DNA of 49,267 nt from Candidatus Nanoarchaeia archaeon. GTDB lineage: Archaea > Nanobdellota > Nanobdellia > Woesearchaeales > SKGA01. Positions 26,652 to 33,688 of the stretch are shown in pieces; position 1 is the first letter of the stretch; the number at the start of each line of letters is the position of its first letter. The DNA lies in the NCBI GenBank assembly GCA_028691765.1, contig JAQUYS010000004.1, positions 1 through 49,267 of the forward strand. Reading direction: 5' to 3'. The notes beneath the pieces are model-generated. The model was given only the letters and a program-made list of their open reading frames with translations, made no database searches and had not been told where the DNA came from. Position numbers and translations under genes: made by a program.

Positions 26652-27263
26652 TTAAATTTCTAAACTTTTATTTTGGTTTTTTATTAATAAAGTTCTGTTA
26701 TCTATAACAACAACGCTCAATAAACCCAATTTTTGTAATTCTTTCACGTGTCTATACAATGTTGCTCTTGAGCAATATTTTTTTTCATCTACAAACCGAG
26801 TTTTTAGTCCAATCATATCTACATCCATGTGTTCTACCACATCCATTATTTTTTGTTTAACCCAGTCTTTTTTATTTTGACTAATTATATTTGATTCATA
26901 AATTCTTTTTTCTGTTTTGGTTGCAGAAAAATCAGTTTCGGTTGTTAAGTTTGATTCAGAAGATGATTCTTCGATAGGATTTAATTCTTTTATATTCTCT
27001 TGTTTCAGGGGTTTTTCGTTTAGTTTGGAATCAACATATTCTTTTAATTCTTCGATTTTTTTCACAAATTCTTCCTTTAACCAAATAAAATTATCTTCTG
27101 AGGGAGATTCTAAATCGGATTTTTTTGAAAATAACGCATTTTTAGCCAAAATACTTTGATTCTCAAGAATTCTTGAGTTTTGGGCTTCTAAATATTTTAT
27201 TTTTCTCTCTAAATAAGTCAATATTTCAAGTTTTTTGTTATTTTTGTTGTTTTTTTGTTCCAA
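26652..27263 (-). CDS. Coiled-coil protein with C-terminal winged helix (putative regulator)
   Basis: I do not recognise a named family. Residues about 10-45 form a heptad-like coiled coil (ILTYLERKIKYLEAQNSRILENQ) and a second helix with EEFVKKIEELKEYVDSKL follows. Residues about 80-125 are a polar linker. The last 70 residues look like a winged helix (DWVKQKIMDVVEHMDVDMIGLKTRFV, then SRATLYRHVKELQKLGLLSVVVIDNRTLLI) with SRATLYRHVKELQ as the likely recognition helix. The start is TTG at 27263 with GAGGGT upstream. It diverges from the radA operon across a 384-bp region full of TCTCA boxes, which makes it the obvious candidate to bind them. That link is inference. Confidence 0.75.
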   Translation of the reverse strand: MEQKNNKNNKKLEILTYLERKIKYLEAQNSRILENQSILAKNALFSKKSDLESPSEDNFIWLKEEFVKKIEELKEYVDSKLNEKPLKQENIKELNPIEESSSESNLTTETDFSATKTEKRIYESNIISQNKKDWVKQKIMDVVEHMDVDMIGLKTRFVDEKKYCSRATLYRHVKELQKLGLLSVVVIDNRTLLIKNQNKSLEI

Positions 27264-27292
27264 TTTACCCTCAACATCAAAAATGTCTTCTT

Positions 27293-27305
27293 TTTTATAA
27301 ATTTA
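27293..27305 (-). promoter_or_regulatory. TATA box of the winged-helix gene
   Basis: On the minus strand this reads AAATTTATAAAAA, about 30 bases before the TTG start at 27263. The first TCTCA box begins seven bases upstream of it. Confidence 0.5.
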
Positions 27306-27311
27306 GTCTTT

Positions 27312-27541
27312 GTCTCAAAAATCTCACTTGAGACGAGATTGAGACAAATATTTTATTAAAATGGCTCTAAAATGGTTTTCCACAGGAAATAAGGGGGTGT
27401 CTCAAAAATCTCAAAAATCTCAATGAGACTGAGACAAATGAGACGAAATAAGCTAAAATGGATTTAAACAGTCTAAAACTAGTGTATTTCTGCGTCTCGG
27501 GTTGAGACTATTTTGAGATAAATTGATTTGCACTAGTCTCA
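27312..27541. repeat. Cluster of 14 TCTCA/TGAGA boxes between divergent promoters
   Basis: The 384 bp between the two start codons contain no gene. GTCTCA/TCTCA or the reverse complement starts at 27312, 27322, 27329, 27340, 27399, 27409, 27418, 27424, 27430, 27439, 27494 (GTCTCG), 27503, 27514 and 27536. They form three groups. Direct copies in a group are often 9-11 bases apart, one helical turn. Inverted pairs include TCTCA-CT-TGAGA (27322-27333), TCTCA-A-TGAGA (27418-27428) and GTCTC-N5-GAGAC (27494-27508). A 15-base unit at 27312-27326 recurs exactly at 27399-27413. The array lies between two outward-facing TATA boxes, so it looks like a shared operator. Confidence 0.8.
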
Positions 27542-27561
27542 CTGGACAAGTCGCAATAACG

Positions 27562-27570
27562 TATATAAAT
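27562..27570 (+). promoter_or_regulatory. TATA box of the small-protein/radA operon
   Basis: TATATAAAT lies about 78 bases before the ATG at 27648. The last TCTCA box ends about 20 bases upstream, a good place for an operator that affects TBP/TFB binding. Confidence 0.55.
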
Positions 27571-27647
27571 GATGAAAGATGCCATAAATTAGCTCCCATG
27601 ACATAAAATGTCTGCTGAAATAAAATGGGATAACCAAGGAGTTAAAA

Positions 27648-27926
27648 ATGGAAACAATAGATGTAAGTAAAAATTCACCTGAAAAAAAATTCAGGGCTAG
27701 TCCAATAAGTGCAACGATTTGGTCTAATGAAGTTAGAACTTCAGACGGCGAATTGAAAGTTTTTAGAACAATACACGTCGAACGAACATATAAAGATAAA
27801 GAAGGTAAATGGCAAAAAACCAATTCTTTGAGAGTTAATGACCTTCCTAAAGCTATTTTAGTCTTAAATAAAGCTTACGAATACATAAGTATAGTTGAAG
27901 AAGGCGACGAAATATCGGAGGAATAA
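27648..27926 (+). CDS. Small conserved protein upstream of radA, function unknown
   Basis: 92 aa, rich in beta strands and basic/aromatic positions. The pattern FRASPISATIWSNE, a strand with FRTIHVERTYKD, then W...TNSLRVNDLPKAILVLNKAYEYI resembles a widespread family of uncharacterised small proteins that I know only as hypothetical. The strand pattern followed by one long helix would fit a small nucleic-acid-binding fold, but no motif proves it. AGGAG precedes the ATG. The radA ATG begins two bases after the stop codon ends, so the two are co-translated, which hints at a recombination-related job. Confidence 0.8.
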   Translation: METIDVSKNSPEKKFRASPISATIWSNEVRTSDGELKVFRTIHVERTYKDKEGKWQKTNSLRVNDLPKAILVLNKAYEYISIVEEGDEISEE

Positions 27927-27927
27927 A

Positions 27928-28863
27928 ATGAGTAAAGATTTAACCGTAAGTGATCTTCCTGGTGTTGGATCTGCAACTGCAGAAAAATTAGCTGCGGGAG
28001 GATTTGATTCCTTAATAGCGATTGCTGTAGCCACACCTGCAGAATTATTAAATGCGTCAGGTGTAACTGAAGCAGCTGCACGTAAAATGATTCAAGCGGC
28101 CCGTTCTATGCTAGATATGGGCTTTCAAACAGGAGAAGAAATTTTAGCCAAACGTAATAACATAATAAAATTAAAAACAGGCGTATCTGCATTTGATATG
28201 ATGATGGGAGGAGGATTTGAAACAGGAGCAATTACAGAATGTTTTGGTCAATATGGTTCATCTAAAACACAAATTGCACACGTTTTATGCGTTACTTGTC
28301 AAATCGAGGACCCAGATGCGATAGCAGTATTTATTGATACAGAAAACACATTTAGACCTGATAGAATACAACAATTAGCGATAGGTGCGGGTTTAGATCC
28401 TGAAAAAGTTTTAAAAAATATTCGTGTAGCTCGAGCATTTAATTCAGATCATCAAATGCTCTTAGCAGAAAAAGTAGAGGAACTGATAAAAAATGGAGAT
28501 AAAGTTCGTTTAGTTATAGTTGATTCACTTACAGCCCATTTTAGAGCAGAATTCGTGGGAAGAGGAACCCTTGCAGATAGACAACAAAAACTAAATAAAC
28601 ACATGCACGTATTGTCCAAATTCGCAGATATGTATAACTTATGCGTATATGTAACAAATCAAGTAATGGCTAAACCAGATGCATTTTTTGGAGATCCTAC
28701 TGAAGCGATTGGAGGAAATATTGTTGGACATAATAGTACCTTCCGAATCTATTTACGTAAAGGTAAAAAAGGAACTAGAGTTGCCAAATTAGTGGATAGT
28801 CCTAATCTTCCAGATGCAGAATGCATTTACGAAGTAACTGAATCAGGTCTAAAAGATGTTTAA
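27928..28863 (+). CDS. radA: DNA repair and recombination protein RadA, variant P-loop
   Basis: Archaeal RecA/Rad51 recombinase. An N-terminal helix-hairpin-helix domain (LPGVGSATAEKLAAGGFDSL) precedes the ATPase core (AFDMMMGGGFETGAITECFG, LVIVDSLTAHFRAEFVGRGTLADRQQKLN, VYVTNQVMAKPDAFFGDP). I start it at ATG 27928 because CGGAGG lies just upstream; a TTG further up would run through that site. The Walker A motif reads GQYGSSKT: the glycine normally just before Lys-Thr is serine. The remaining core, including the loop regions, looks intact at 311 aa, so it is likely functional. It is the only RadA in the window; RadB lies at 33001-33687. Confidence 0.95.
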   Translation: MSKDLTVSDLPGVGSATAEKLAAGGFDSLIAIAVATPAELLNASGVTEAAARKMIQAARSMLDMGFQTGEEILAKRNNIIKLKTGVSAFDMMMGGGFETGAITECFGQYGSSKTQIAHVLCVTCQIEDPDAIAVFIDTENTFRPDRIQQLAIGAGLDPEKVLKNIRVARAFNSDHQMLLAEKVEELIKNGDKVRLVIVDSLTAHFRAEFVGRGTLADRQQKLNKHMHVLSKFADMYNLCVYVTNQVMAKPDAFFGDPTEAIGGNIVGHNSTFRIYLRKGKKGTRVAKLVDSPNLPDAECIYEVTESGLKDV

Positions 28864-28887
28864 TTTTTAATTTTTTTAATTTTTTAA
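28864..28887 (+). terminator. T-rich terminator after radA
   Basis: TTTTTAATTTTTTTAATTTTTTAA follows the radA stop directly. A TATA-like TTTTTATACTAA for the Pelota gene follows about 15 bases later, leaving a short or absent leader there. Confidence 0.45.
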
Positions 28888-28927
28888 AATACATTAACTT
28901 TTTATACTAATAAAAAAATATCTTATC

Positions 28928-29983
28928 ATGATTATATTAAAAAAAGATTTTAAACAAGGAATTGTTTCTTTAAAAATTTCATTACAAGAAGATTTATGGT
29001 ATTTATCACACATCATTGCGCCCGAAGATAAAGTAACTATGAACTCCGAACGTAAAATAAAAATTTCCCAAGGTTCAGACGAAGCTACTTCAGTAAAAAG
29101 ACAAATGGTTGTTTTAACTTTAAATGTTGAAGATGTAAATTATAATTCAGCATTACAACAACTAAGATTGAAAGGAAAAATTATTGAATGTCCTGATGAT
29201 GTACCAAAAGGTTCATACCACACATTTGGCGTAGAATTAAATTCATCATTAACAATACAAAAAAAATCCTGGCCGAATTATCTAAGAGATAAATTAGACG
29301 AATCTTTAAAATCAAATTCAAAAAATATTTTAATTGTTGTTTTCGATAGAGAAGAAGCCATAATTTCTTTAGTGAAACAAACAAACATAGAGCATTTAGT
29401 AAATTTAACTGCCGACGTTCAGAAAAAAGATTTACAATCAAACATAGGTGAAACAATATATTCCCAAATAGTGAAAAAAGTTACAGAGTACCTTCCACAA
29501 TACAATATTTCGAACATCATTTTTGCATCACCTTCTTTTTGGAAACAATATTTAGAAACTATTTTGCCACAAGAAATAAAATCCAAAAGCACATTTACAA
29601 CATGTTCAGAAGTACACAAAAAAGTAGTATCTGAATTATTATCCAGAACAGAATTAAAATCAATTTTAGAATCTCAACGAACTGCTTCCGAATTAGAATT
29701 TGTAAATTTAATGCTGGAAAAATTAGAAAAAAATTTAATCTCCTACGGAATTCAAGACATATCGCATTCTTCACAAATGGGTGCAATTTCACAATTAGCC
29801 GTAACTGAAAAATTCATAAATAAAATGAGAGAACAAAACACTTATGACTCATTGGACTCAATATTATCTAAAGTAGATTCATCGAATGGAAAAATAATTT
29901 TTATAACCTCGGACGAAGCTTCAAAACAAGTAGATGGTTTCGGAGGAATAGTTGGAATATTAAGATGGAATATCAATCAATAA
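28928..29983 (+). CDS. pelA: Pelota, mRNA surveillance and ribosome rescue factor
   Basis: Archaeal Pelota/Dom34, an eRF1 relative that with aEF1A and ABCE1 splits ribosomes stalled without a stop signal. The N-terminal Sm-like domain has EDLWYLSHIIAPEDKVTM with SVKRQMVVLTLNVEDVNYN. The central and C-terminal eRF1-like domains follow, with TEKFINKMREQ and a final GFGGIVGILRWNI typical of Pelota. It has no GGQ loop, as expected for this family. At 351 aa it is normal. Its end overlaps the next gene by 19 bases. Confidence 0.95.
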   Translation: MIILKKDFKQGIVSLKISLQEDLWYLSHIIAPEDKVTMNSERKIKISQGSDEATSVKRQMVVLTLNVEDVNYNSALQQLRLKGKIIECPDDVPKGSYHTFGVELNSSLTIQKKSWPNYLRDKLDESLKSNSKNILIVVFDREEAIISLVKQTNIEHLVNLTADVQKKDLQSNIGETIYSQIVKKVTEYLPQYNISNIIFASPSFWKQYLETILPQEIKSKSTFTTCSEVHKKVVSELLSRTELKSILESQRTASELEFVNLMLEKLEKNLISYGIQDISHSSQMGAISQLAVTEKFINKMREQNTYDSLDSILSKVDSSNGKIIFITSDEASKQVDGFGGIVGILRWNINQ

Positions 29984-30822
29984 CATTAGAGTTAATCAAA
30001 CTAATAAAAAATAAAAAAGAATTGAATTCTTTAGACGACTCTTTAATAGAGACCCATTTACTAAAATATAAAAATGAAATAAATTCAATTTTAAATAAAT
30101 ACGTATCCTTCAAGCAATTTCAAAAAAGTGCTGTTTGCAAAGATATAATTTCCAGCATTAGAGCGGATTTAAGGGAAATATATGGAGTATTCATAAAAAC
30201 AAATTTAAATAATTTTGAAAAAAATATAACTAAATTAAATAATTATGAAGATCCCTTGATAGAAAAAATATTGTCCGGACATCAATCATCAATAGAACGA
30301 TTAAATCATTACTCAAAAACATATATTTTAATTTTCAACAAATTATTTGAATGGGGTTTAAATAAAAAATATTCTTTAATTGATTTAGCATGTGGGTTCA
30401 ATCCTTTCGCATACAAATACCTCCCAATAAAACCAACAAAATACCTTGCTTCAGATTTATCAACAAAAGATATGTCTTTAATAAATTTATTTTTCAAAAA
30501 TACAAAAATAAAAGGAGAGGCAATCGCGTTAAATTTATTAAGTCAAAATGATACTGACATTTTAAAAAACCATTATGATGTTTGTTTTTTATTTAAGGCA
30601 TTAGATTCATTGGAATCCAAATCAAGACACAGTTCTAAAAAATTAATTTCAAAAATAAATTCAGATTTTTTTGTAATATCGTTCCCAAAAAAAACCATAG
30701 GGGGAAAAAAAGAAATTAAACTTTCCAAACGAACTTGGTTTGAACGATTTTCAGATCAAAATTTTTCAAAAAAAGAAGTTTTCGAGATTGAGAATGAAAC
30801 ATTTTACCTTTTAAAAAAATAA
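29965..30822 (+). CDS. ArmA/Rmt/FmrO-like 16S rRNA methyltransferase
   Basis: A Rossmann-fold SAM-dependent methyltransferase that resembles the aminoglycoside-resistance 16S rRNA (m7G1405) methylases of producers and pathogens. The N-terminal half is a helical domain. The SAM-binding motif reads IDLACGFNPFAYKYLP (about residues 138-153), the second acidic motif is YLASDLS, and ISFPKKTIGGKK near residue 235 matches the SFPTKSLGG-type segment of that family, followed by WFERF. The ATG lies inside the Pelota end (19-base overlap). In an archaeon it is more likely a housekeeping or ribosome-linked rRNA methylase than a drug-resistance gene. Target base is unknown. Confidence 0.75.
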   Translation: MEYQSITLELIKLIKNKKELNSLDDSLIETHLLKYKNEINSILNKYVSFKQFQKSAVCKDIISSIRADLREIYGVFIKTNLNNFEKNITKLNNYEDPLIEKILSGHQSSIERLNHYSKTYILIFNKLFEWGLNKKYSLIDLACGFNPFAYKYLPIKPTKYLASDLSTKDMSLINLFFKNTKIKGEAIALNLLSQNDTDILKNHYDVCFLFKALDSLESKSRHSSKKLISKINSDFFVISFPKKTIGGKKEIKLSKRTWFERFSDQNFSKKEVFEIENETFYLLKK

Positions 30823-30894
30823 GAAATTATCTAAATTCAAATATCACTCCTTCTAAACAACATTAAGGTGCTGTTATTCATCAATAGAAAATAG

Positions 30895-30906
30895 TAACAT
30901 ATAAAT
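30895..30906 (+). promoter_or_regulatory. TATA box of second TrmB-type gene
   Basis: AACATATAAATA lies about 60 bases before the ATG at 30965, the same spacing as in copy 1. The leader ends in a GGGGG ribosome binding site, again as in copy 1. Confidence 0.5.
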
Positions 30907-30964
30907 ATGAGTTCGTCAACATCAAGTGTGAAAAAGAGTGTGAGAACTTTTTCGGGGGCTTATA

Positions 30965-31780
30965 ATGATTGTAAAAGACGAGTTTTTAAGTAAATTAAGA
31001 AGATATTTCTCCTTGAATTTGTATGAAGCAAAAGTATGGACTGCCTTATTATCTAGGGGCGTTAGCACAGCAGGAGAACTTTCAGATATAGCAAATGTAC
31101 CGAGATCAAGAAGTTATGATGTTTTAGAATCTCTCGAAAAAAAAGGATTCGTAGTTATGAAAATTGGGAAACCTATAAAATATGTTGCAGTACCGCCAAC
31201 TGAAGTTTTAGAAAGAGTAAAAAAGAACATTTCTCAAGAATCGCAAGATCAAATAAAACAATTAGAACAATTAAAAAACACTGAAATAATTAATGAATTA
31301 AGTTCATTACATACACAAGGTGTTGAATTAATTGAACCATCTGATTTATCTGGAAGCATCCGAGGAAGGACAAATTTATATAATCACACGGAATTCACAA
31401 TTAGAGAAGCCGAAAGTGTAGTAACAATAATGACATCCACACAAGGATTAATACGGAAAGTGGAAGGATTATTTCCAGTACTCCAAGACTTGAATAAACG
31501 TGGTGTAAAAATAAGAATTGCTGCACCAATAAACACTCCGGAAGCTAAAAAAGCAGCAGAAACATTAAAAGATGTTGCAGAAGTAAGACACATAGATCAT
31601 ATTTCAGCAAGATTTATAATTGTGGATGGTGAAGAGTTAATATTCATGGTGATGCCGGATGATGCAGTTCATCCAACATATGACATAGGTATTTGGGTAA
31701 ATACGCCTTATTTCGCATCTGCTTTAGAACAATTATTTGAATTAGCATGGACAAATTTAAAAGTGCCTGCTAAAAAATAA
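30965..31780 (+). CDS. TrmB-family transcriptional regulator (copy 2)
   Basis: Paralogue of the gene at 218-1030. The winged helix is almost identical, including NVPRSRSYDVLESLEKKGF and MKIGKPIKY(I/V)AVPPTEVLERVK, whereas the effector half has diverged (for example IMTSTQGLIRKVEGLF against LMTSEEGFIRKADILA). HIDHISARFIIVDGEELIF is retained. A 39-base stretch coding for the recognition helix is identical in DNA in both genes (344-382 and 31094-31132). The pair may compete for or share operators. A perfect palindrome lies 30 bases downstream of the stop. Confidence 0.88.
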   Translation: MIVKDEFLSKLRRYFSLNLYEAKVWTALLSRGVSTAGELSDIANVPRSRSYDVLESLEKKGFVVMKIGKPIKYVAVPPTEVLERVKKNISQESQDQIKQLEQLKNTEIINELSSLHTQGVELIEPSDLSGSIRGRTNLYNHTEFTIREAESVVTIMTSTQGLIRKVEGLFPVLQDLNKRGVKIRIAAPINTPEAKKAAETLKDVAEVRHIDHISARFIIVDGEELIFMVMPDDAVHPTYDIGIWVNTPYFASALEQLFELAWTNLKVPAKK

Positions 31781-31809
31781 TTTATTAAACAGTTTTTATT
31801 TTTAGTATG

Positions 31810-31829
31810 CAAGAAACAATTGTTTCTTG
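31810..31829. repeat. Perfect 20-bp palindrome CAAGAAACAATTGTTTCTTG
   Basis: The arms are 10 bp with no spacer. It lies between the TrmB copy 2 stop and the TRAM gene and is followed by a T-rich run. Either it is a terminator hairpin for the TrmB gene (the loop would need to open) or an operator for the TRAM gene bound by a dimeric protein. Confidence 0.55.
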
Positions 31830-31868
31830 ATGTTTTATTTTTATTTAATTAGTAAGGGTTAAAAAATA

Positions 31869-32210
31869 ATGACAAATGAAAGAACAAACAATTCTCAAAC
31901 AGTTCCAGTGACTGTTGGTGAGGTCATTAAAGCAAAAGTTTTATCTGTCGGTGAACGAGGAGATGGAATTGTAAGAACAAAAGGATTTGTGATTTTTGTT
32001 CCTAACGTTAAACAAGGAGATTTTATAAAACTAAAAATAACTAAACTATCTTCTAAAGTTGGCTTTGGTGAATGTATAGAAAAACTAGAATCTTTGCCGT
32101 TTGAAGGAAGAAAAATTCCTACACCTGAAGAATTGAAACAAAGGACAAAAGGTCCAAAAGAAGACGTATCCCACCTATTAACAACCGAAGGAGATAGCGA
32201 AGAGTTTTGA
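31869..32210 (+). CDS. TRAM-domain RNA-binding protein
   Basis: Small protein with a TRAM domain (about residues 12-72): VTVGEVIKAKVLSVGERGDGIVRTKGFVIFVPNVKQGDFIKLKITKLSSKVGFGECIE. Archaeal stand-alone TRAM proteins act as RNA chaperones in some methanogens. This one has an extra 40-residue charged tail ending in DSEEF. AAGGGTT lies about 8 bases before the ATG. It stands alone between a TrmB gene and uS2. Confidence 0.88.
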   Translation: MTNERTNNSQTVPVTVGEVIKAKVLSVGERGDGIVRTKGFVIFVPNVKQGDFIKLKITKLSSKVGFGECIEKLESLPFEGRKIPTPEELKQRTKGPKEDVSHLLTTEGDSEEF

Positions 32211-32223
32211 TTTTTTTTAAAAA

Positions 32224-32254
32224 TATTTATAAATGAAGAATGTTTTCTTCATTT
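32224..32254 (+). promoter_or_regulatory. uS2 promoter with 10-bp dyad over the start region
   Basis: The TATA element ATTTATAAAT (32226-32234 region) is overlapped by a perfect inverted repeat AAATGAAGAA-TGTT-TTCTTCATTT at 32231-32254. Transcription should start near its right edge. The dyad is well placed for a repressor, or it may be part of an extended promoter shared with eL34. Confidence 0.5.
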
Positions 32255-32387
32255 TAGAACCCATTTGTAAGTCAAAGACATTGTCTGGCAATTGCTAAAA
32301 AACTTACAAAAACGAAAATCGTTTGCACAGGGTTAAAATGAGTGCGGAAAGGCTAGTTCTTTTTGTCACATAAAATAAGGTGAAAAT
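32255..32387 (+). promoter_or_regulatory. Structured 5' leader of uS2
   Basis: About 130 bases between the inferred start and the ATG hold no convincing gene. TTTGTAAGT (32264-32272) pairs perfectly with ACTTACAAA (32302-32310), enclosing two smaller palindromes (AGACATTGTCT and GCAATTGC). ACGAAAATCGT follows as a hairpin, then GCAC...GTGC. The leader resembles an autoregulatory ribosomal-protein leader. GGTGA precedes the ATG. Confidence 0.5.
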
Positions 32388-32987
32388 ATGAGTGAAGAAA
32401 ATTTGTTAATACCTACAGAAGAATATCTAAAGTCAGGAATTCATATAGGTACTAAGTTTAGATCAAAATATATGGAAAATTTCATATACAAAACACGTAG
32501 TGACGGACTTTCAGTTCTTAATCTTCAAAAAATTGATGATAGAATAAGACAAGCAGGAAATCTAATTTCAAAGTACAATGCGGAAGATATTTTGGTTGTA
32601 TGTAGAAGAGAAAATGGTTGGAAACCAGTAAGATTATTCGCAAAATTAACAGGCAGTAAATTATTTGCTGGAAGATATCCTCCAGGCGTTTTAACAAACC
32701 CACAATTAAAGAATTTTATGGAAGCAAAATTAATGTTGATAGTTGATGTAGGGCCAGATAGAAATGCCTTAAAAGATGCATTAACAACAGGAATACCTAC
32801 AATCGCATTATGTGACACAAACAATGCCACAAACAACATAGATTTCGTACTTCCTTGTAACAATAAAGGAAAAAAAAGTTTAGGATTAGTATTCTACTTA
32901 TTGTCCAAATTATATTTAGAAAATAGAAATTTAATAAATAAAGGACAAGCAATGGAATATTCAATTGATGACTTCTCAGAAGAATAA
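32388..32987 (+). CDS. rps2: Ribosomal protein uS2
   Basis: Small-subunit protein of the archaeal/eukaryotic SA type. Recognised from EEYLKSGIHIGTKFRSKYMENFIYKTRSDGLSVLNLQKIDDRIRQA, GRYPPGVLTNP and IPTIALCDTNNATNNIDFVLPCNNKGKKSLGLVFYLL. At 199 aa it is of archaeal length. In many archaea uS2 sits with enolase and RNA polymerase subunits; here it stands alone with a long structured leader and faces radB. Confidence 0.96.
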   Translation: MSEENLLIPTEEYLKSGIHIGTKFRSKYMENFIYKTRSDGLSVLNLQKIDDRIRQAGNLISKYNAEDILVVCRRENGWKPVRLFAKLTGSKLFAGRYPPGVLTNPQLKNFMEAKLMLIVDVGPDRNALKDALTTGIPTIALCDTNNATNNIDFVLPCNNKGKKSLGLVFYLLSKLYLENRNLINKGQAMEYSIDDFSEE

Positions 32988-33000
32988 AATTTTTTCTTTT

Positions 33001-33687
33001 TTATTTATATTCTTCCAATTTTATTTCTTCAATACCCAAATCAGTTATTTTGAAAACAACTTCTTTACCTTCTTCAATTGAGCGATGTTTACGTATTATT
33101 GCTTTTCGTAAACCATCTTCTTTTTGAATTTCAATTAAACATTTACTTTGATATTTTAACAAATCCCCGCCAACAATATTTATTTTTCCCTTTTGTTCAA
33201 AATCAGCATAAACTTGGTTTGTTATTAAAACAGGAATGTTATTTTTTCTAGCAAATTCCGTAAGTTGTCCAAGTTGAATTCCTAACTCTCGATTAACTTC
33301 ATAAACATTCTTAGATTTACCCATTTCCAAACGATACAACATCGCAATAGAATCAATAATTATTGCACTAATTTTACTATTCACCAATTCATTTAATTTT
33401 TTAAATGCTTTTTTTTGCTCTTCAAAAGTTGTAGGATTAAGAAAAATTATATTTTTCATAGATTCTTCAACATTATCGCAAATCTGTCTAAATCTCGAAA
33501 CTGAAAAAGAACCTTCAGTATCTATAAATATTATTTTACCTTTATTCATTTCCTTCGCAAATAACAAACAAACATTACTTTTACCACTGCCTGCGGGACC
33601 ATAAATAGTTGTTATTACACCCTTCTCAAAACCACCTTCTAACAACCAATCAAAACAACCAATACCTGTACTAACTTTAATATCCAT
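33001..33687 (-). CDS. radB: DNA repair and recombination protein RadB
   Basis: RecA-fold paralogue that assists RadA. Walker A is YGPAGSGKSN (canonical, unlike RadA here), Walker B is SAIIIDSIAMLYRLE, and VPVLITNQVYADFE matches the RadB loop region. It has no helix-hairpin-helix domain, and at 228 aa it has the family length. It is the last gene of a gyrA-unknown-radB string; its ATG follows the upstream stop by one base. It converges with uS2 across 13 bases. Confidence 0.94.
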   Translation of the reverse strand: MDIKVSTGIGCFDWLLEGGFEKGVITTIYGPAGSGKSNVCLLFAKEMNKGKIIFIDTEGSFSVSRFRQICDNVEESMKNIIFLNPTTFEEQKKAFKKLNELVNSKISAIIIDSIAMLYRLEMGKSKNVYEVNRELGIQLGQLTEFARKNNIPVLITNQVYADFEQKGKINIVGGDLLKYQSKCLIEIQKEDGLRKAIIRKHRSIEEGKEVVFKITDLGIEEIKLEEYK

Positions 33688-33688
33688 T

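Noticed and set aside
27312-27541. TCTCA array as a CRISPR array
   Set aside because: Units are only 5-6 bases, spacing is irregular and in both orientations, and no cas genes are nearby. It looks like an operator cluster.
30907-30993. Small upstream ORF overlapping the second TrmB start
   Set aside because: Its ATG lies at the TATA box itself, so it should not be in the transcript.
32338-32373. Twelve-codon leader peptide before uS2
   Set aside because: It has no ribosome binding site of its own other than GGGTT, and no codon bias that would suggest attenuation.
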